A program made the position numbers and the translations under genes. This document shows, in pieces, positions 22,626 through 30,954 of a stretch of 46,276 nucleotides of DNA (position 1 is the stretch's first letter; every line of letters starts with the position of its first letter). The stretch spans positions 1 through 46,276 of the forward strand of contig JBFXJF010000017.1 of the NCBI GenBank assembly GCA_050175155.1, written 5' to 3'. The DNA is from JBFXJF01 sp050175155 (lineage in GTDB: Bacteria > Bacillota > Bacilli > Tepidibacillales > Tepidibacillaceae). The notes beneath the pieces are model-generated. The model was not told the DNA's origin. It worked only from the letters and a program-made list of their open reading frames with translations, and made no database searches.

Positions 22626-24382
22626 AGTCATCTGAATACTGGCAAAAACGTTCAGAAGAAGTAGCCAAGCTACAGTATAGTAAAACTGATGAGTATATTG
22701 AAAAGCTGAAACGTGAATATGATAAATCTATTAAGGGAATTGAGGAAGCCATATCGATATTTTATCAACGTTATGCAACTAACAGTGAGATCAGTATGGC
22801 AGAAGCTCGTAAACTATTAACAGGTAAAGAGTTAAATGAGTTTAAGATGAGCCTAGAAGAATTTATTGAGAAGGCAAAAGGTAATGCTGATGGCCGATGG
22901 ACGCAACAGCTTAATAGTGTGTATTACAAAACTCGCATTAGCAGATTAGATGCCCTTCAAATTCAGATGAGGCAACAAGTCGAAATGTTAAGTGCAGGAG
23001 AACAAAGAGATGTAGGCAGAGTATTAAGTGATGTTTATGAAGATACCTATTACAGAACAGTGTATGAGATTCAAAAGGGGACTGGAATTGGTGTTTCTTT
23101 TGCAAAAGCGGATCCTGAGAAAGCTCTGGTGACAAAATGGGTAGGTAATAATTATAGCGGACGCATTTGGTCTAACCGAGATAAGTTGGCCATGGAACTT
23201 GAGACGAAACTAACACAATCTATTATTCGAGGAGATAGTATTGATAGATCTGCAAGAGATTTAGCAGAACGAATGAATGTATCATATTCTAATGCGGCTC
23301 GTGTTGTTAGAACCGAAAGCAGTTATGTCGCCAATCAGGCCACAGCTGATGGATATAAAGCAAGTGGTATCGTTCAGGAATACGAATATTTAACCACTCT
23401 GGATAGTAGAACAAGTGATGTGTGCCAAGATATGGACGGGAAAGTATTTAAGCTTAGTGAAAAGAATGTTGGTATTAATTACCCGCCATTACATGCGAAC
23501 TGTAGAAGTACTGTTGTTCCGTATTTTGGAGATGAAGAGCCAGGGAAGAGAATTGCTAGAGATAAGGATGGAAAGACTTATTATGTATCGGGGGATGTAT
23601 CATATGATAACTGGTACAAAAAGTACGTTATAGACAAATATGGTCAAGAACAAGCAGATATTATAAAAAAGAAAATATCAAATGAAGCAAGCGATAGGAA
23701 ACAGTATGAAAGATATAAAGAAGTGCTTGGTAAAGATGCACCGAAATCTTTTGCCACATTCCAGAATTTGAAGTATACTGATATTGAGGGTTGGAATATA
23801 ATAAAGAGTGATTATCGAAAGCTTAATACTTATGAAAAAATAGTTAGCAATGAACCGAGAATTACTAACGACTTAAAGGATATTGCTAAAGCTACAGGTG
23901 TGCAAATGGTTGGTTTAGAATATCGACTCAAGAGCAAAGAATCGTATTTAAGAAAAGTTAATTCTGACAGTAGGAATAGCATGGATTCAAGAATTATAGA
24001 TGATACTATTGCTAATACGAATGATGTAATTCGATACACTTATCAAGCGGATAAAGACAAGTTAGTGGATTCTTATTACGCGGTAATAAATCGGATGGAA
24101 GCTAAAGGCTATTCAAGAGTCAAAGTTAAGAATTTTTGGAATGATAAACGTAATCCTTATAATGGGGTTAATGCTAATTATGTTAGTTCTGATGGGCAAA
24201 GATTTGAAGTTCAATTTCATACTCCTGAAAGTTTTAATTTGAAAAATAGTGAGCTTCATAAGCTTTATGAAGAATATCGATTAGATAACACAACATCTGA
24301 GCGAAAGTCAGAGCTAACCAAAGAAATGTTTATTCTATCATCCAAATTGATAAAGCCGAAAGGTATAGAAACTATTAAGTGA
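22622..24382 (+). CDS. MuF/SPP1 gp7-type minor head protein fused to a RelA/SpoT-like domain
   Basis: Residues 1-300 are a phage minor head (MuF) protein, ending in the family motif YPPLHANCRSTVVPYF (about 285-300). About 130 residues of linker follow. Residues 425-560 look like an alarmone-synthetase-type nucleotidyltransferase: GLEYRLKSKESYLRKV (431-446), then D468-V-I-R471-Y, a G-loop-like region PYNGVNANYVSSDG, and the E529-V-Q-F-H-T534 motif corresponding to the ExQ(I/F)xT motif of RelA/SpoT. MuF proteins with C-terminal toxins are a known polymorphic class carried in virions. A small gene follows that may be its immunity partner. The toxin role is inferred. Confidence 0.85.
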   Translation: MKSSEYWQKRSEEVAKLQYSKTDEYIEKLKREYDKSIKGIEEAISIFYQRYATNSEISMAEARKLLTGKELNEFKMSLEEFIEKAKGNADGRWTQQLNSVYYKTRISRLDALQIQMRQQVEMLSAGEQRDVGRVLSDVYEDTYYRTVYEIQKGTGIGVSFAKADPEKALVTKWVGNNYSGRIWSNRDKLAMELETKLTQSIIRGDSIDRSARDLAERMNVSYSNAARVVRTESSYVANQATADGYKASGIVQEYEYLTTLDSRTSDVCQDMDGKVFKLSEKNVGINYPPLHANCRSTVVPYFGDEEPGKRIARDKDGKTYYVSGDVSYDNWYKKYVIDKYGQEQADIIKKKISNEASDRKQYERYKEVLGKDAPKSFATFQNLKYTDIEGWNIIKSDYRKLNTYEKIVSNEPRITNDLKDIAKATGVQMVGLEYRLKSKESYLRKVNSDSRNSMDSRIIDDTIANTNDVIRYTYQADKDKLVDSYYAVINRMEAKGYSRVKVKNFWNDKRNPYNGVNANYVSSDGQRFEVQFHTPESFNLKNSELHKLYEEYRLDNTTSERKSELTKEMFILSSKLIKPKGIETIK

Positions 24383-24393
24383 GGTAATGTATA

Positions 24394-24603
24394 ATGGCAG
24401 AAGATTTTTATTTTGTATATGGCTATAACGGGAATACTGCAACGAGATTATACCGATTCCTTAATGGCAATTTTGAAAGATATAATCCAATAGCTAAAAG
24501 TTGGGATCCTGATCCTGAGCAATGTCGGATATTTATCGGTGAGGATTTAGATTATGAGGAAATCACCGAAGAACAAGCTAATCGAATAGAAGTTACAGTT
24601 TAA
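24394..24603 (+). CDS. Small acidic protein, candidate immunity/antitoxin for the MuF fusion
   Basis: A 69-residue acidic protein (FYFVYGYNGNTATRLYRFLN...CRIFIGEDLDYEEITEEQA), 11 bases after the MuF fusion gene with the good ribosome site GAGGTAAT. It has no head-protein signature. Position directly after a predicted nucleotidyltransferase toxin domain, small size and net negative charge fit an immunity protein, but nothing in the sequence proves it. Alternatively it could be a minor structural protein. Confidence 0.7.
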   Translation: MAEDFYFVYGYNGNTATRLYRFLNGNFERYNPIAKSWDPDPEQCRIFIGEDLDYEEITEEQANRIEVTV

Positions 24604-24625
24604 AAAATACTTTCGAATAATATTT

Positions 24626-24746
24626 GGAGGTGTTTTTTAATTTGCCCTGTCATAAGGCTATAAACTGGGCGTGCTCAGGATCGGAGCATATCGGTCCACT
24701 CCCATAGCTGGAGAGCAGCTATAAAAATCTATGGAGGTTGGTATAA
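24626..24746 (+). promoter_or_regulatory. Structured leader with short ORF before the scaffold gene
   Basis: GGAGGTG (24626-24632) precedes a TTG-started 21-codon frame (24642-24707, reading MPCHKAINWACSGSEHIGPL-P). Its stop codon lies inside two mutually exclusive hairpins: ATAGCT (24704-24709) with AGCTAT (24717-24722), or CCATAG (24702-24707) with CTATGG (24729-24734). The second would mask part of the scaffold gene's ribosome site GGAGG (24733-24737). TGCTC/GAGCA and GCCC/GGGC pairs add further structure. This could adjust scaffold expression. Confidence 0.45.
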
Positions 24747-25388
24747 ATGGATTGGTTAAAAGAATTATTGAAAAAAACAGGTTTTGAAGATGCAAAATTG
24801 GACGAAACAGTTGGCGAAATTAATAAAGAATTGCCTAAACATTTTGTTCCTAAAAGTCAGTACAATGACTTATCTGAAGCAAAAAAACAGCTAGAATCTG
24901 ATTTGAAGGATAGAGATAAACAACTTACTGACTTAAAAAAAGCTGTAGGAGATAATGAAGACCTTAAGAAACAGATTGAACAGCTGCAAACAGACAACAA
25001 GACGAAAGATGAAGAACATCAAGCTAAAATTAAAGATATGGCCGTTGCTACAGCTATTAAGTTAGCAGTCGCTGGTGATGTCCATGACCCAGATTTACTA
25101 CTAAGCATTTTAGACAAATCAAAAATTGGAATCGATGAGAATGGTAATATAAAAACTGGACTTGAAGATCAAGTAAAGGCGTTGCGTGAAAGCAAGGCTT
25201 TTTTGTTTGTTCAAAAAGAAGGTGATACCAGGTTCAAAGGTGCTTCTCCAGCTGAAGGCAAAGATAAGGGCGCTGGAAACGGTCAGAAAAATCCTTGGTC
25301 TAAAGAGCATTATAATTTAACAGAACAAGGTAAAATTTTAAAAGAAAATCCTGAACTCGCAAAACAATTAATAGCACAAGCTAAATAA
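24747..25388 (+). CDS. Scaffolding protein (phage minor structural GP20 family)
   Basis: The 213-residue protein starts MDWLKELLKKTGFEDAKLDE and has a long coiled coil (about 45-105, 'SEAKKQLESDLKDRDKQLTD'), a middle helix pair 'AIKLAVAGDVHDPDLLLSIL' and a Gly-rich tail, all typical of GP20 scaffolds. It guides capsid assembly and is removed from the mature head. It lies directly before the major capsid gene. Confidence 0.92.
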   Translation: MDWLKELLKKTGFEDAKLDETVGEINKELPKHFVPKSQYNDLSEAKKQLESDLKDRDKQLTDLKKAVGDNEDLKKQIEQLQTDNKTKDEEHQAKIKDMAVATAIKLAVAGDVHDPDLLLSILDKSKIGIDENGNIKTGLEDQVKALRESKAFLFVQKEGDTRFKGASPAEGKDKGAGNGQKNPWSKEHYNLTEQGKILKENPELAKQLIAQAK

Positions 25389-25410
25389 AAATTATAGGAG
25401 AGTGACTTAA

Positions 25411-26367
25411 ATGCCAAAAACACAAATAGCAGATATTATAGTACCTGAGGTTTTTAATCCTTATGTAATTCAAAAAACTGCAGAGTTATCCGCACTTTCT
25501 CAAGCAGGAATAATAAGCAATAATCCTGAACTTGATGCGCTTGCCACTGCAGGCGGTAAACTTATCAATATGCCATTTTGGAATGATTTATCTGGAGATG
25601 ATGAAGTATTAACTGATGATGGGGCTTTAACTCCCGAGAAAATTACTACTGGACAGGACGTTGCAGCTCTTTTCATGAGGGGGAAAGCTTGGTCGGTTAA
25701 CGACTTAGCAAAAGCTTTATCAGGTGACGACCCTATGGCTGCAATAGGAAGTCTGGTGGCTGAATATTGGGCAAGAAGAAGACAAGCATTACTTTTTTCA
25801 ATACTTAAAGGTATATTTGCATCAGCTTCAATGTCGGGGAATTTACATGATATCTCAGCACTTTCAAGTGGAGCGGAACTAATAAGCGGTTCGACATTTA
25901 TTGATGCAACGCAGAAAATGGGCGATGCTAAAGAAAGATTAACTGCAGTAGGTATGCATTCAGCGGTTGTATCTTATTTAGCAAAACAGGACCTCATAGA
26001 AACAATACCAGATAGTGAGGGTAAGCCAACCATAAAAGTTTTCCAAGGTAAAAGAGTAATTGAAGATGATGGATGCCCAGTTTCTAATGGGGTATATGCT
26101 TCCTATCTGTTTGGTAAGGGAGCGATAGGACTTGGCAATGGATCAGCTCCTGTACCTACAGAAACTGACAGGGATACTCTTGCAGGAGATGATATTCTTA
26201 TTAATAGACAGCACTTTGTTTTGCATCCAAGAGGAGTTAAATTCACTAACACATCTGTAGTCGGCTCTTCACCAACAAATGCTGAATGTGAAACTGCTGC
26301 GAATTGGTCGAGAGTCTACGAAAACAAAAACATCAGAATAGTAAAATTTGTTCATAAAATAGGATAA
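25411..26367 (+). CDS. Major capsid protein
   Basis: The 318-residue protein starts 'KTQIADIIVPEVFNPYVIQK' and contains 'GGKLINMPFWNDLSGDDEVL', the hallmark of the coat-protein family downstream of GP20 scaffolds in Firmicute phages (HK97-like fold). Placement between the scaffold and a hairpin terminator supports this. GGAGAGTGA precedes the ATG. It should be the most abundant virion protein. Confidence 0.93.
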   Translation: MPKTQIADIIVPEVFNPYVIQKTAELSALSQAGIISNNPELDALATAGGKLINMPFWNDLSGDDEVLTDDGALTPEKITTGQDVAALFMRGKAWSVNDLAKALSGDDPMAAIGSLVAEYWARRRQALLFSILKGIFASASMSGNLHDISALSSGAELISGSTFIDATQKMGDAKERLTAVGMHSAVVSYLAKQDLIETIPDSEGKPTIKVFQGKRVIEDDGCPVSNGVYASYLFGKGAIGLGNGSAPVPTETDRDTLAGDDILINRQHFVLHPRGVKFTNTSVVGSSPTNAECETAANWSRVYENKNIRIVKFVHKIG

Positions 26368-26395
26368 CAGGGGACCAACTAAGGTCCTCTGTTTT
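26367..26395 (+). terminator. Hairpin terminator after the capsid gene
   Basis: ACAGGGGACC pairs with GGTCCTCTGT (one G-T) around AACTAA, followed by TTTTCTT. It starts on the capsid stop codon. Since tail genes follow, it is probably leaky, giving a higher capsid than tail mRNA level or stabilising the capsid mRNA. Confidence 0.75.
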
Positions 26396-26413
26396 CTTAA
26401 AGGAGGCTGTAAA

Positions 26414-26869
26414 ATGAAAGCAAGAGATTTTAAAAAACACACATATACACCTAACGAATACTACGATTATATGACGCAAATAGAAAATTCAATGTCAGGT
26501 GATATGGCATTAGTCGTAGCTCCAGCGACATTAGGCTCAAGTGCAACAGCTATAGCCGCTGCAGTAGCGGGAGAAGAAGGAAAATACGTTAGAACAGTAG
26601 CCATCAAATTAGTTAATGGAGCAGGGGAAGTTCTGGAATGGTTTAATGGTTCATTAACAGTAGAGGTGACTGATGTAACAGCCGGAGATGGGGCTTCGGC
26701 AGTAGCTGAAAGTGCAACGACAGTTCAGTTCATAGATGGGATTGGAACAGTTGATATTGAATATACTGGTACATGGGCGGCTGAAGATACTCAAACTACC
26801 ACTATAAAAGGCTCTATTATGGGTTATACTCTTACGAATAAAACTAGTGTTGACACAATAGTAGCCTAA
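26414..26869 (+). CDS. Probable capsid decoration/Ig-like protein
   Basis: A 151-residue protein with a short N-terminal arm (MKARDFKKHTYTPNEYYDYM) and a beta-rich Thr/Val/Ala/Gly body ('AIKLVNGAGEVLEWFNGSLT', VTAGDGASAV) resembling bacterial Ig-like folds. Located right after the capsid gene, it may decorate the head surface. The function is inferred from position and composition only. Confidence 0.7.
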   Translation: MKARDFKKHTYTPNEYYDYMTQIENSMSGDMALVVAPATLGSSATAIAAAVAGEEGKYVRTVAIKLVNGAGEVLEWFNGSLTVEVTDVTAGDGASAVAESATTVQFIDGIGTVDIEYTGTWAAEDTQTTTIKGSIMGYTLTNKTSVDTIVA

Positions 26870-26886
26870 AAGAGGAAGGTGAGATA

Positions 26887-27153
26887 ATGAGTGCTACAGC
26901 ATTTCAGAGAATGAGAAGAGAAAAGGCTGCACGAGAGACCTTGAGGAAATCACATGATGAAAAGCCTCTCGATAAAATGAGTAACACAGAATTAAAAAAT
27001 TATGCACAAATGAAGGGTATTAATTTGGAGAGCGCTATTAAAAGAGCTGATATATTAGCTATAATACATGCTGCTCAAAACATTGATGATGAAATTAAAA
27101 ATGATGATGTAGATTTAGAAAGCGTTGAGGATGGAGAAGCAAATGCCGACTAA
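26887..27153 (+). CDS. Small protein with HeH/LEM-Rho_N-like motif
   Basis: An 88-residue charged protein. Residues 28-65 (LDKMSNTELKNYAQMKGINL, then KRADILAIIHA) fit the short helix-extended loop-helix (HeH/SAP-like) DNA-binding motif seen in phage head-region proteins. The C-terminus is acidic. It overlaps the connector gene by 11 bases. Confidence 0.72.
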   Translation: MSATAFQRMRREKAARETLRKSHDEKPLDKMSNTELKNYAQMKGINLESAIKRADILAIIHAAQNIDDEIKNDDVDLESVEDGEANAD

Positions 27154-27514
27154 TGAAGTTCTAACTTTAATTAAAATTCGTCTTCAGGTTTCAGATGACA
27201 GCTTAGACGTTTTAATCACGTCATATATCAATGAAATTGGTCAGCGTATTTTAAACTATTGCAATCTCTTAGAGGTACCACTAGAATTAGAACCTATTTG
27301 GGCATCAATGACGATCGATGCGTTAAGAATCGAACAGCCAAGTATTTCTGAGGTTGCAAACACTAATGGTGGAGCAGTCGAGTTACAGATAGGAGATACA
27401 TCTGTAAAGCCAAGCGGAAATTCGGGAATTACCAATAATTCTAAATCTGTAATAGATAATCTAGTTTTGAATTATCGAATCGACCTTAATCGTTATCGAA
27501 AAATGAGGTGGTAG
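27143..27514 (+). CDS. Head-tail connector (gp6/gp15-like adaptor)
   Basis: About 123 residues; the pattern NEVLTLIKIRLQVSDDSLDV then LITSYINEIGQRILNYCN is the helical Phage_connect_1/gp6-like adaptor fold, which docks on the portal. The ATG at 27143 is used because GGATGGAGA precedes it; in-frame codons upstream to 27125 lie within the previous gene. It overlaps the next gene region closely. Confidence 0.83.
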   Translation: MPTNEVLTLIKIRLQVSDDSLDVLITSYINEIGQRILNYCNLLEVPLELEPIWASMTIDALRIEQPSISEVANTNGGAVELQIGDTSVKPSGNSGITNNSKSVIDNLVLNYRIDLNRYRKMRW

Positions 27515-27516
27515 TC

Positions 27517-27879
27517 TTGAATTATTCAAAGCACCGACAAGCTATTGAACAATTCTATGAAGATAGGGCCACGATTAACCGTTACATAGAAGTAGAAAAA
27601 AATTCCGGAGAAACAAGACTATCAGATATACCTGAACCGATATATGTTGATCAACCTTGTCGGCTATCCCAAAAAACGCTTGCTACGAATAAACAGTCTG
27701 AAGCACAAAACGATATTGGGTACGAGACCAAATTGTTTATTTCTCCTGATTTAATAATTAAGCAAGGGGATGTAATTAATGTAACTGGTAGAGGGATTAC
27801 CCACTCATATACATCGGGAGAGCCTTTCTTATATCCAACTCATCAGGAAATTAGTATTCAAAGAAAGGATGAGGCGTAG
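27517..27879 (+). CDS. Probable head closure (stopper) protein
   Basis: About 120 residues from TTG 27517, eight bases after GAGGTGG; an in-frame GTG at 27508 lies within that ribosome site. The beta-rich C-terminal half (YETKLFISPDLIIKQGDVIN, VTGRGITHSYTSGEPF) resembles SPP1 gp16/HK97-type stoppers, which come second after the adaptor, as here. Identification rests mainly on gene order. Confidence 0.65.
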   Translation: MNYSKHRQAIEQFYEDRATINRYIEVEKNSGETRLSDIPEPIYVDQPCRLSQKTLATNKQSEAQNDIGYETKLFISPDLIIKQGDVINVTGRGITHSYTSGEPFLYPTHQEISIQRKDEA

Positions 27880-28130
27880 TGGCCAAAATAATTAGATTTA
27901 AAACTCCTCAAGATAATTTGATAGAAACTCTTGAAAGAATATTGGAATTAGCACGAAATGGTGAAATTGAAAACTTTATTCTTGCGGCTAAACTTCCTAA
28001 CGGAGAAGTAGCAACAAGTTGGTCTAATGCTGATGTTGGTACAAGAAATGAATTAGTTTCGCACTTACAATTAGATGTTGTATATGCAGTTATTGAAGCT
28101 AACATGGACCAATTAGTGGAGTGGGTATAA
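27879..28130 (+). CDS. Small phage protein of unknown function
   Basis: An 83-residue protein starting with GTG at the previous stop. The pattern FILAAKLPNGEVATSWSNAD, GTRNELVSHLQLDVVYAVIE is seen in many Clostridial phages between connector genes, without known function. The next gene begins directly after. Confidence 0.75.
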   Translation: MAKIIRFKTPQDNLIETLERILELARNGEIENFILAAKLPNGEVATSWSNADVGTRNELVSHLQLDVVYAVIEANMDQLVEWV

Positions 28131-28131
28131 A

Positions 28132-28566
28132 GTGTCAAAATGGGGTAAGTTTGATTTTACCGGATTTGAACAATTAGGTCAAAGCATTAATAAAGCTATA
28201 GATGAAAGGGTCGTTGAGAGATTTATCCGGGATTTTCTTCTAGAGATGGCTTACCGGGCTGAGAGGAAAATTAAAAAGAGGACTCCTGTAGATACTGGTG
28301 ATTTAAGAAGGACTTGGAGAGTCGGAGAGGTTAAGCGTAGAGGCAATAGCTATATTGTTGAGATATTTAACAATACTGAATACGCTCCATATGTTGAATA
28401 TGGACATAGAACAGGTTCAGAGTTAACAACATGGGTAGAAGGTCGTTTTATGATGACTATTAGCATGAAAGAAATAGAACGGGAGCTGCCAAGATATCTT
28501 GAGAAACGTCAAAAGGAATTATTAGAACAAATTATGAAGGGGCGACATCCTCGAAAGGGTGGTTAA
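28132..28566 (+). CDS. HK97 gp10-like tail-completion/neck protein
   Basis: The 144-residue protein carries the HK97_gp10 signature: KKRTPVDTGDLRRTWRVGEV, then 'IFNNTEYAPYVEYGHRTG'. The family acts at the head-tail joint. The start is GTG two bases after the preceding stop. The order connector, stopper, gp10-like, terminator protein is conserved. Confidence 0.88.
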   Translation: MSKWGKFDFTGFEQLGQSINKAIDERVVERFIRDFLLEMAYRAERKIKKRTPVDTGDLRRTWRVGEVKRRGNSYIVEIFNNTEYAPYVEYGHRTGSELTTWVEGRFMMTISMKEIERELPRYLEKRQKELLEQIMKGRHPRKGG

Positions 28567-28568
28567 TA

Positions 28569-28988
28569 ATGAGTATAACTATAAACGATATACGTGATGG
28601 AGTAATATATACAATAAAACAACAATTTCCGACTATGAAAATATACGGAGAAGAGGTTAAACAGGGATTTAGGGAACCCTGTTTTTTTATTAAGGTTCTC
28701 CAATTAGATCACGCAAAAGAAATAAATCGTCATTATATAAGAACCCATTCATTCGATGTTCATTATTTTGGCTTATCTAACGAGGATATGCATAATGTAG
28801 CTGATAATCTTTACAACATTCTAGAATATATCAGTATAACTGGAGGTTTATGCCGAGGTGTAAGAATGAAGCATGAAATAGTAGATAGAGCGCTCCATTT
28901 TTTCGTGGATTACAAAATTAGATTAATAAAAGAAACTGAAGATAATCCAAAATTAAAAGAGTTGGAGGTAAATGAATATGGAAAATAA
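28569..28988 (+). CDS. DUF6838-like tail terminator/neck protein
   Basis: A 139-residue protein, ITINDIRDGVIYTIKQQFPT then 'GFREPCFFIKVLQLDHAKEI', in the tail-terminator position of PBSX-type phages. It fits the DUF6838 family pattern. It overlaps the following small gene by 11 bases, with GGAGG in its last codons serving that gene. Confidence 0.78.
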   Translation: MSITINDIRDGVIYTIKQQFPTMKIYGEEVKQGFREPCFFIKVLQLDHAKEINRHYIRTHSFDVHYFGLSNEDMHNVADNLYNILEYISITGGLCRGVRMKHEIVDRALHFFVDYKIRLIKETEDNPKLKELEVNEYGK

Positions 28989-29157
28989 ACCAACAACAAA
29001 AAAATCAAAGTTTTCAAAGAACCAAGTATTAAAAAGTAATCAATTTTCAAACGCAGAAAAATGTTTATTGTCAGCTATTTTAAAGGATGAAGAATCCTAT
29101 TCGTCAGATGAAGTTAAATCATTACTGGAAAAAGAAAAAAAGAGAGGTGTTAAGTAA
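28978..29157 (+). CDS. Small phage protein before the sheath gene
   Basis: About 59 residues: a basic start (MENKPTTKKSKFSKNQVLKS) then NAEKCLLSAILKDEESYSSD, a pattern repeated in phages immediately before sheath genes. ATG 28978 is nine bases after GGAGG and preferred over ATG 28972. The stop overlaps the sheath ATG. Its function is unknown. Confidence 0.75.
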   Translation: MENKPTTKKSKFSKNQVLKSNQFSNAEKCLLSAILKDEESYSSDEVKSLLEKEKKRGVK

Positions 29158-30473
29158 TGCCTGGAGGAATATGGACAACTCAAAATAAGGTTAGACCTGG
29201 TGCGTATATCAATTTTAAATCTTTAGGGCAAGCATTAAGCCCAATTAGTGATAGAGGAATAGTTGCGATTCCATTAGTTTTAAGCTGGGGTGCAAAAAAG
29301 GAAGTAATTGATTTAGATAGCAATTCTAACTTTATGGAACTGTTAGGATACAGTTTTTCTAACAGTGAATTACTTCTTATAAAGGAGATATTTAAACGCG
29401 CTAAAAAGGTCCTTCTATACCGAGTTAACGGGGGCACAAAAGCTAGTATTATCTCTGGTACATTAACAGTTACAGCAAAATATGAAGGTATTAGGGGAAA
29501 CGCTATAACTGTTGTAATTGAAGAAGACATTGATAATGCAGGTACTTTCATCGTTTCAACCTATTTAGAAGGAACAAAAGTATATGAACAAATCGGAACC
29601 ACAATTGAAAGCTTACAAAATAATGCTTATGTAGAGTATTCAGGCACAGGCGCCTTAGTAGCAAGTGCTGGTTTAGTTTTAGCAGGTGGTACAGACTCTA
29701 CAGCCACCAGCCAAGATTATATAGATTATTTTTCGGCCATTGAAATATACGATTGGAATACAATGGCATTACCTATTGACGATGAAACTATAAAAGCATC
29801 TTGTGTTGCATTTATTAACAGGCTGCGAAATGATGAAGGAAAGAAAGTTCAGGCGATACTTGCTAATTACCCCAGTGCAGATCATGAGGGTATTATATCG
29901 GTTAAAAATGGGGTTAAATTAACGGATGGCACAGTAATAGATAAGGTAAAGGCTACAGCATGGGTAGCAGGTGTAACAGCAGGAGCAGAGATTAACAAAT
30001 CGAATACTTATACGGCGTATGAAGATTCTGTTGACGTAGATATCCGTTATACCAATACTCAGATTATTGAGGCTCTGAATTCCGGTGAATTTGTATTTGT
30101 TGAAAATAATGGACGAGCTGTCGTAGAGCAAGATATAAATACATTCCTGTCGTATACTGCGGAAAAGGGAAAAGAGTTTAGAAAAAATAGAGTTATTAGA
30201 ACTTTAGATTCAATTGGTAACGATATTAAATCCATATTTAGTAATTACTACATTGGTAAGGTTGATAATACTCCGGATGGAAGAAATCTTTTTAAAGCAG
30301 AAATTATTAAATACATGGAAAGCTTGCAAGGTATTAATGCGATTCAAAATTTTAATTCGAGTACTGATGTAACAATAGCTGAAGGCATAGAAATCGATGC
30401 AATTGTTGTCAATATTGGTGCTCAACCAGTAGATTCGATTGAAAAACTGTATATGACAGTTACTCTAGTTTAA
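29157..30473 (+). CDS. xkdK: Tail sheath protein (XkdK-like)
   Basis: The 438-residue contractile sheath subunit. The start 'PGGIWTTQNKVRPGAYINFK' and the GIVAIPLVLSWGAKKEVIDL segment are family hallmarks; the C-terminal domain contains 'VEQDINTFLSYTAEKGKEFR' and RNRVIRTLDSIGNDI-like helices that link sheath units. Its presence defines a contractile tail. The ribosome site GAGAGGTGT lies upstream. The tube gene follows in 13 bases. Confidence 0.95.
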   Translation: MPGGIWTTQNKVRPGAYINFKSLGQALSPISDRGIVAIPLVLSWGAKKEVIDLDSNSNFMELLGYSFSNSELLLIKEIFKRAKKVLLYRVNGGTKASIISGTLTVTAKYEGIRGNAITVVIEEDIDNAGTFIVSTYLEGTKVYEQIGTTIESLQNNAYVEYSGTGALVASAGLVLAGGTDSTATSQDYIDYFSAIEIYDWNTMALPIDDETIKASCVAFINRLRNDEGKKVQAILANYPSADHEGIISVKNGVKLTDGTVIDKVKATAWVAGVTAGAEINKSNTYTAYEDSVDVDIRYTNTQIIEALNSGEFVFVENNGRAVVEQDINTFLSYTAEKGKEFRKNRVIRTLDSIGNDIKSIFSNYYIGKVDNTPDGRNLFKAEIIKYMESLQGINAIQNFNSSTDVTIAEGIEIDAIVVNIGAQPVDSIEKLYMTVTLV

Positions 30474-30486
30474 GGAGGTATTTAAG

Positions 30487-30948
30487 ATGTTCTTAAAAGC
30501 AGAAGATACAATTAGCGGTCAAGAGGCCAGAGCATATACGACAATTAATGGACAAGTTGAGGAAATGTTCTATGCTAAAAATCTTGAGGCAACTGTTGAA
30601 AAAAGTAAAGCTGAAATTAAAACCCTAGGTAAAAGGGGGACTCAACAAAAAGCTACCGGCTGGAGCGGTACTGGTAGCATGACAATATATTATGCAACAT
30701 CTAAATTCCGAAAAATGATGCTAGATTATATTAAGAACGGTAAAGATGCATATTTTGATATTCAAGTGATAAATGAGGATCCTACATCTAACTTAGGTAA
30801 GCAAACAACCGTATTAAAAAATGTAAATCTAGATAGCGTTATTATGGCTCAATTTGATGTTGATTCAGATGCATTAGAAGAAGATATTGATTTTACTTTT
30901 GATGATGTTGATATATTAGATGAATTTAGCGCGCCGGTAGGAGGATAA
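30487..30948 (+). CDS. xkdM: Tail tube protein (XkdM-like)
   Basis: The 153-residue tube protein: FLKAEDTISGQEARAYTTIN, then KGTGSMTIYY-like WSGTGSMTIYYATSKFRKMM and a C-terminal DFTFDDVDILDEF, as in the PBSX XkdM/DUF2001 family. It forms the inner tube under the sheath. GGAGGT precedes the ATG. Confidence 0.93.
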   Translation: MFLKAEDTISGQEARAYTTINGQVEEMFYAKNLEATVEKSKAEIKTLGKRGTQQKATGWSGTGSMTIYYATSKFRKMMLDYIKNGKDAYFDIQVINEDPTSNLGKQTTVLKNVNLDSVIMAQFDVDSDALEEDIDFTFDDVDILDEFSAPVGG

Positions 30949-30954
30949 TCGATT

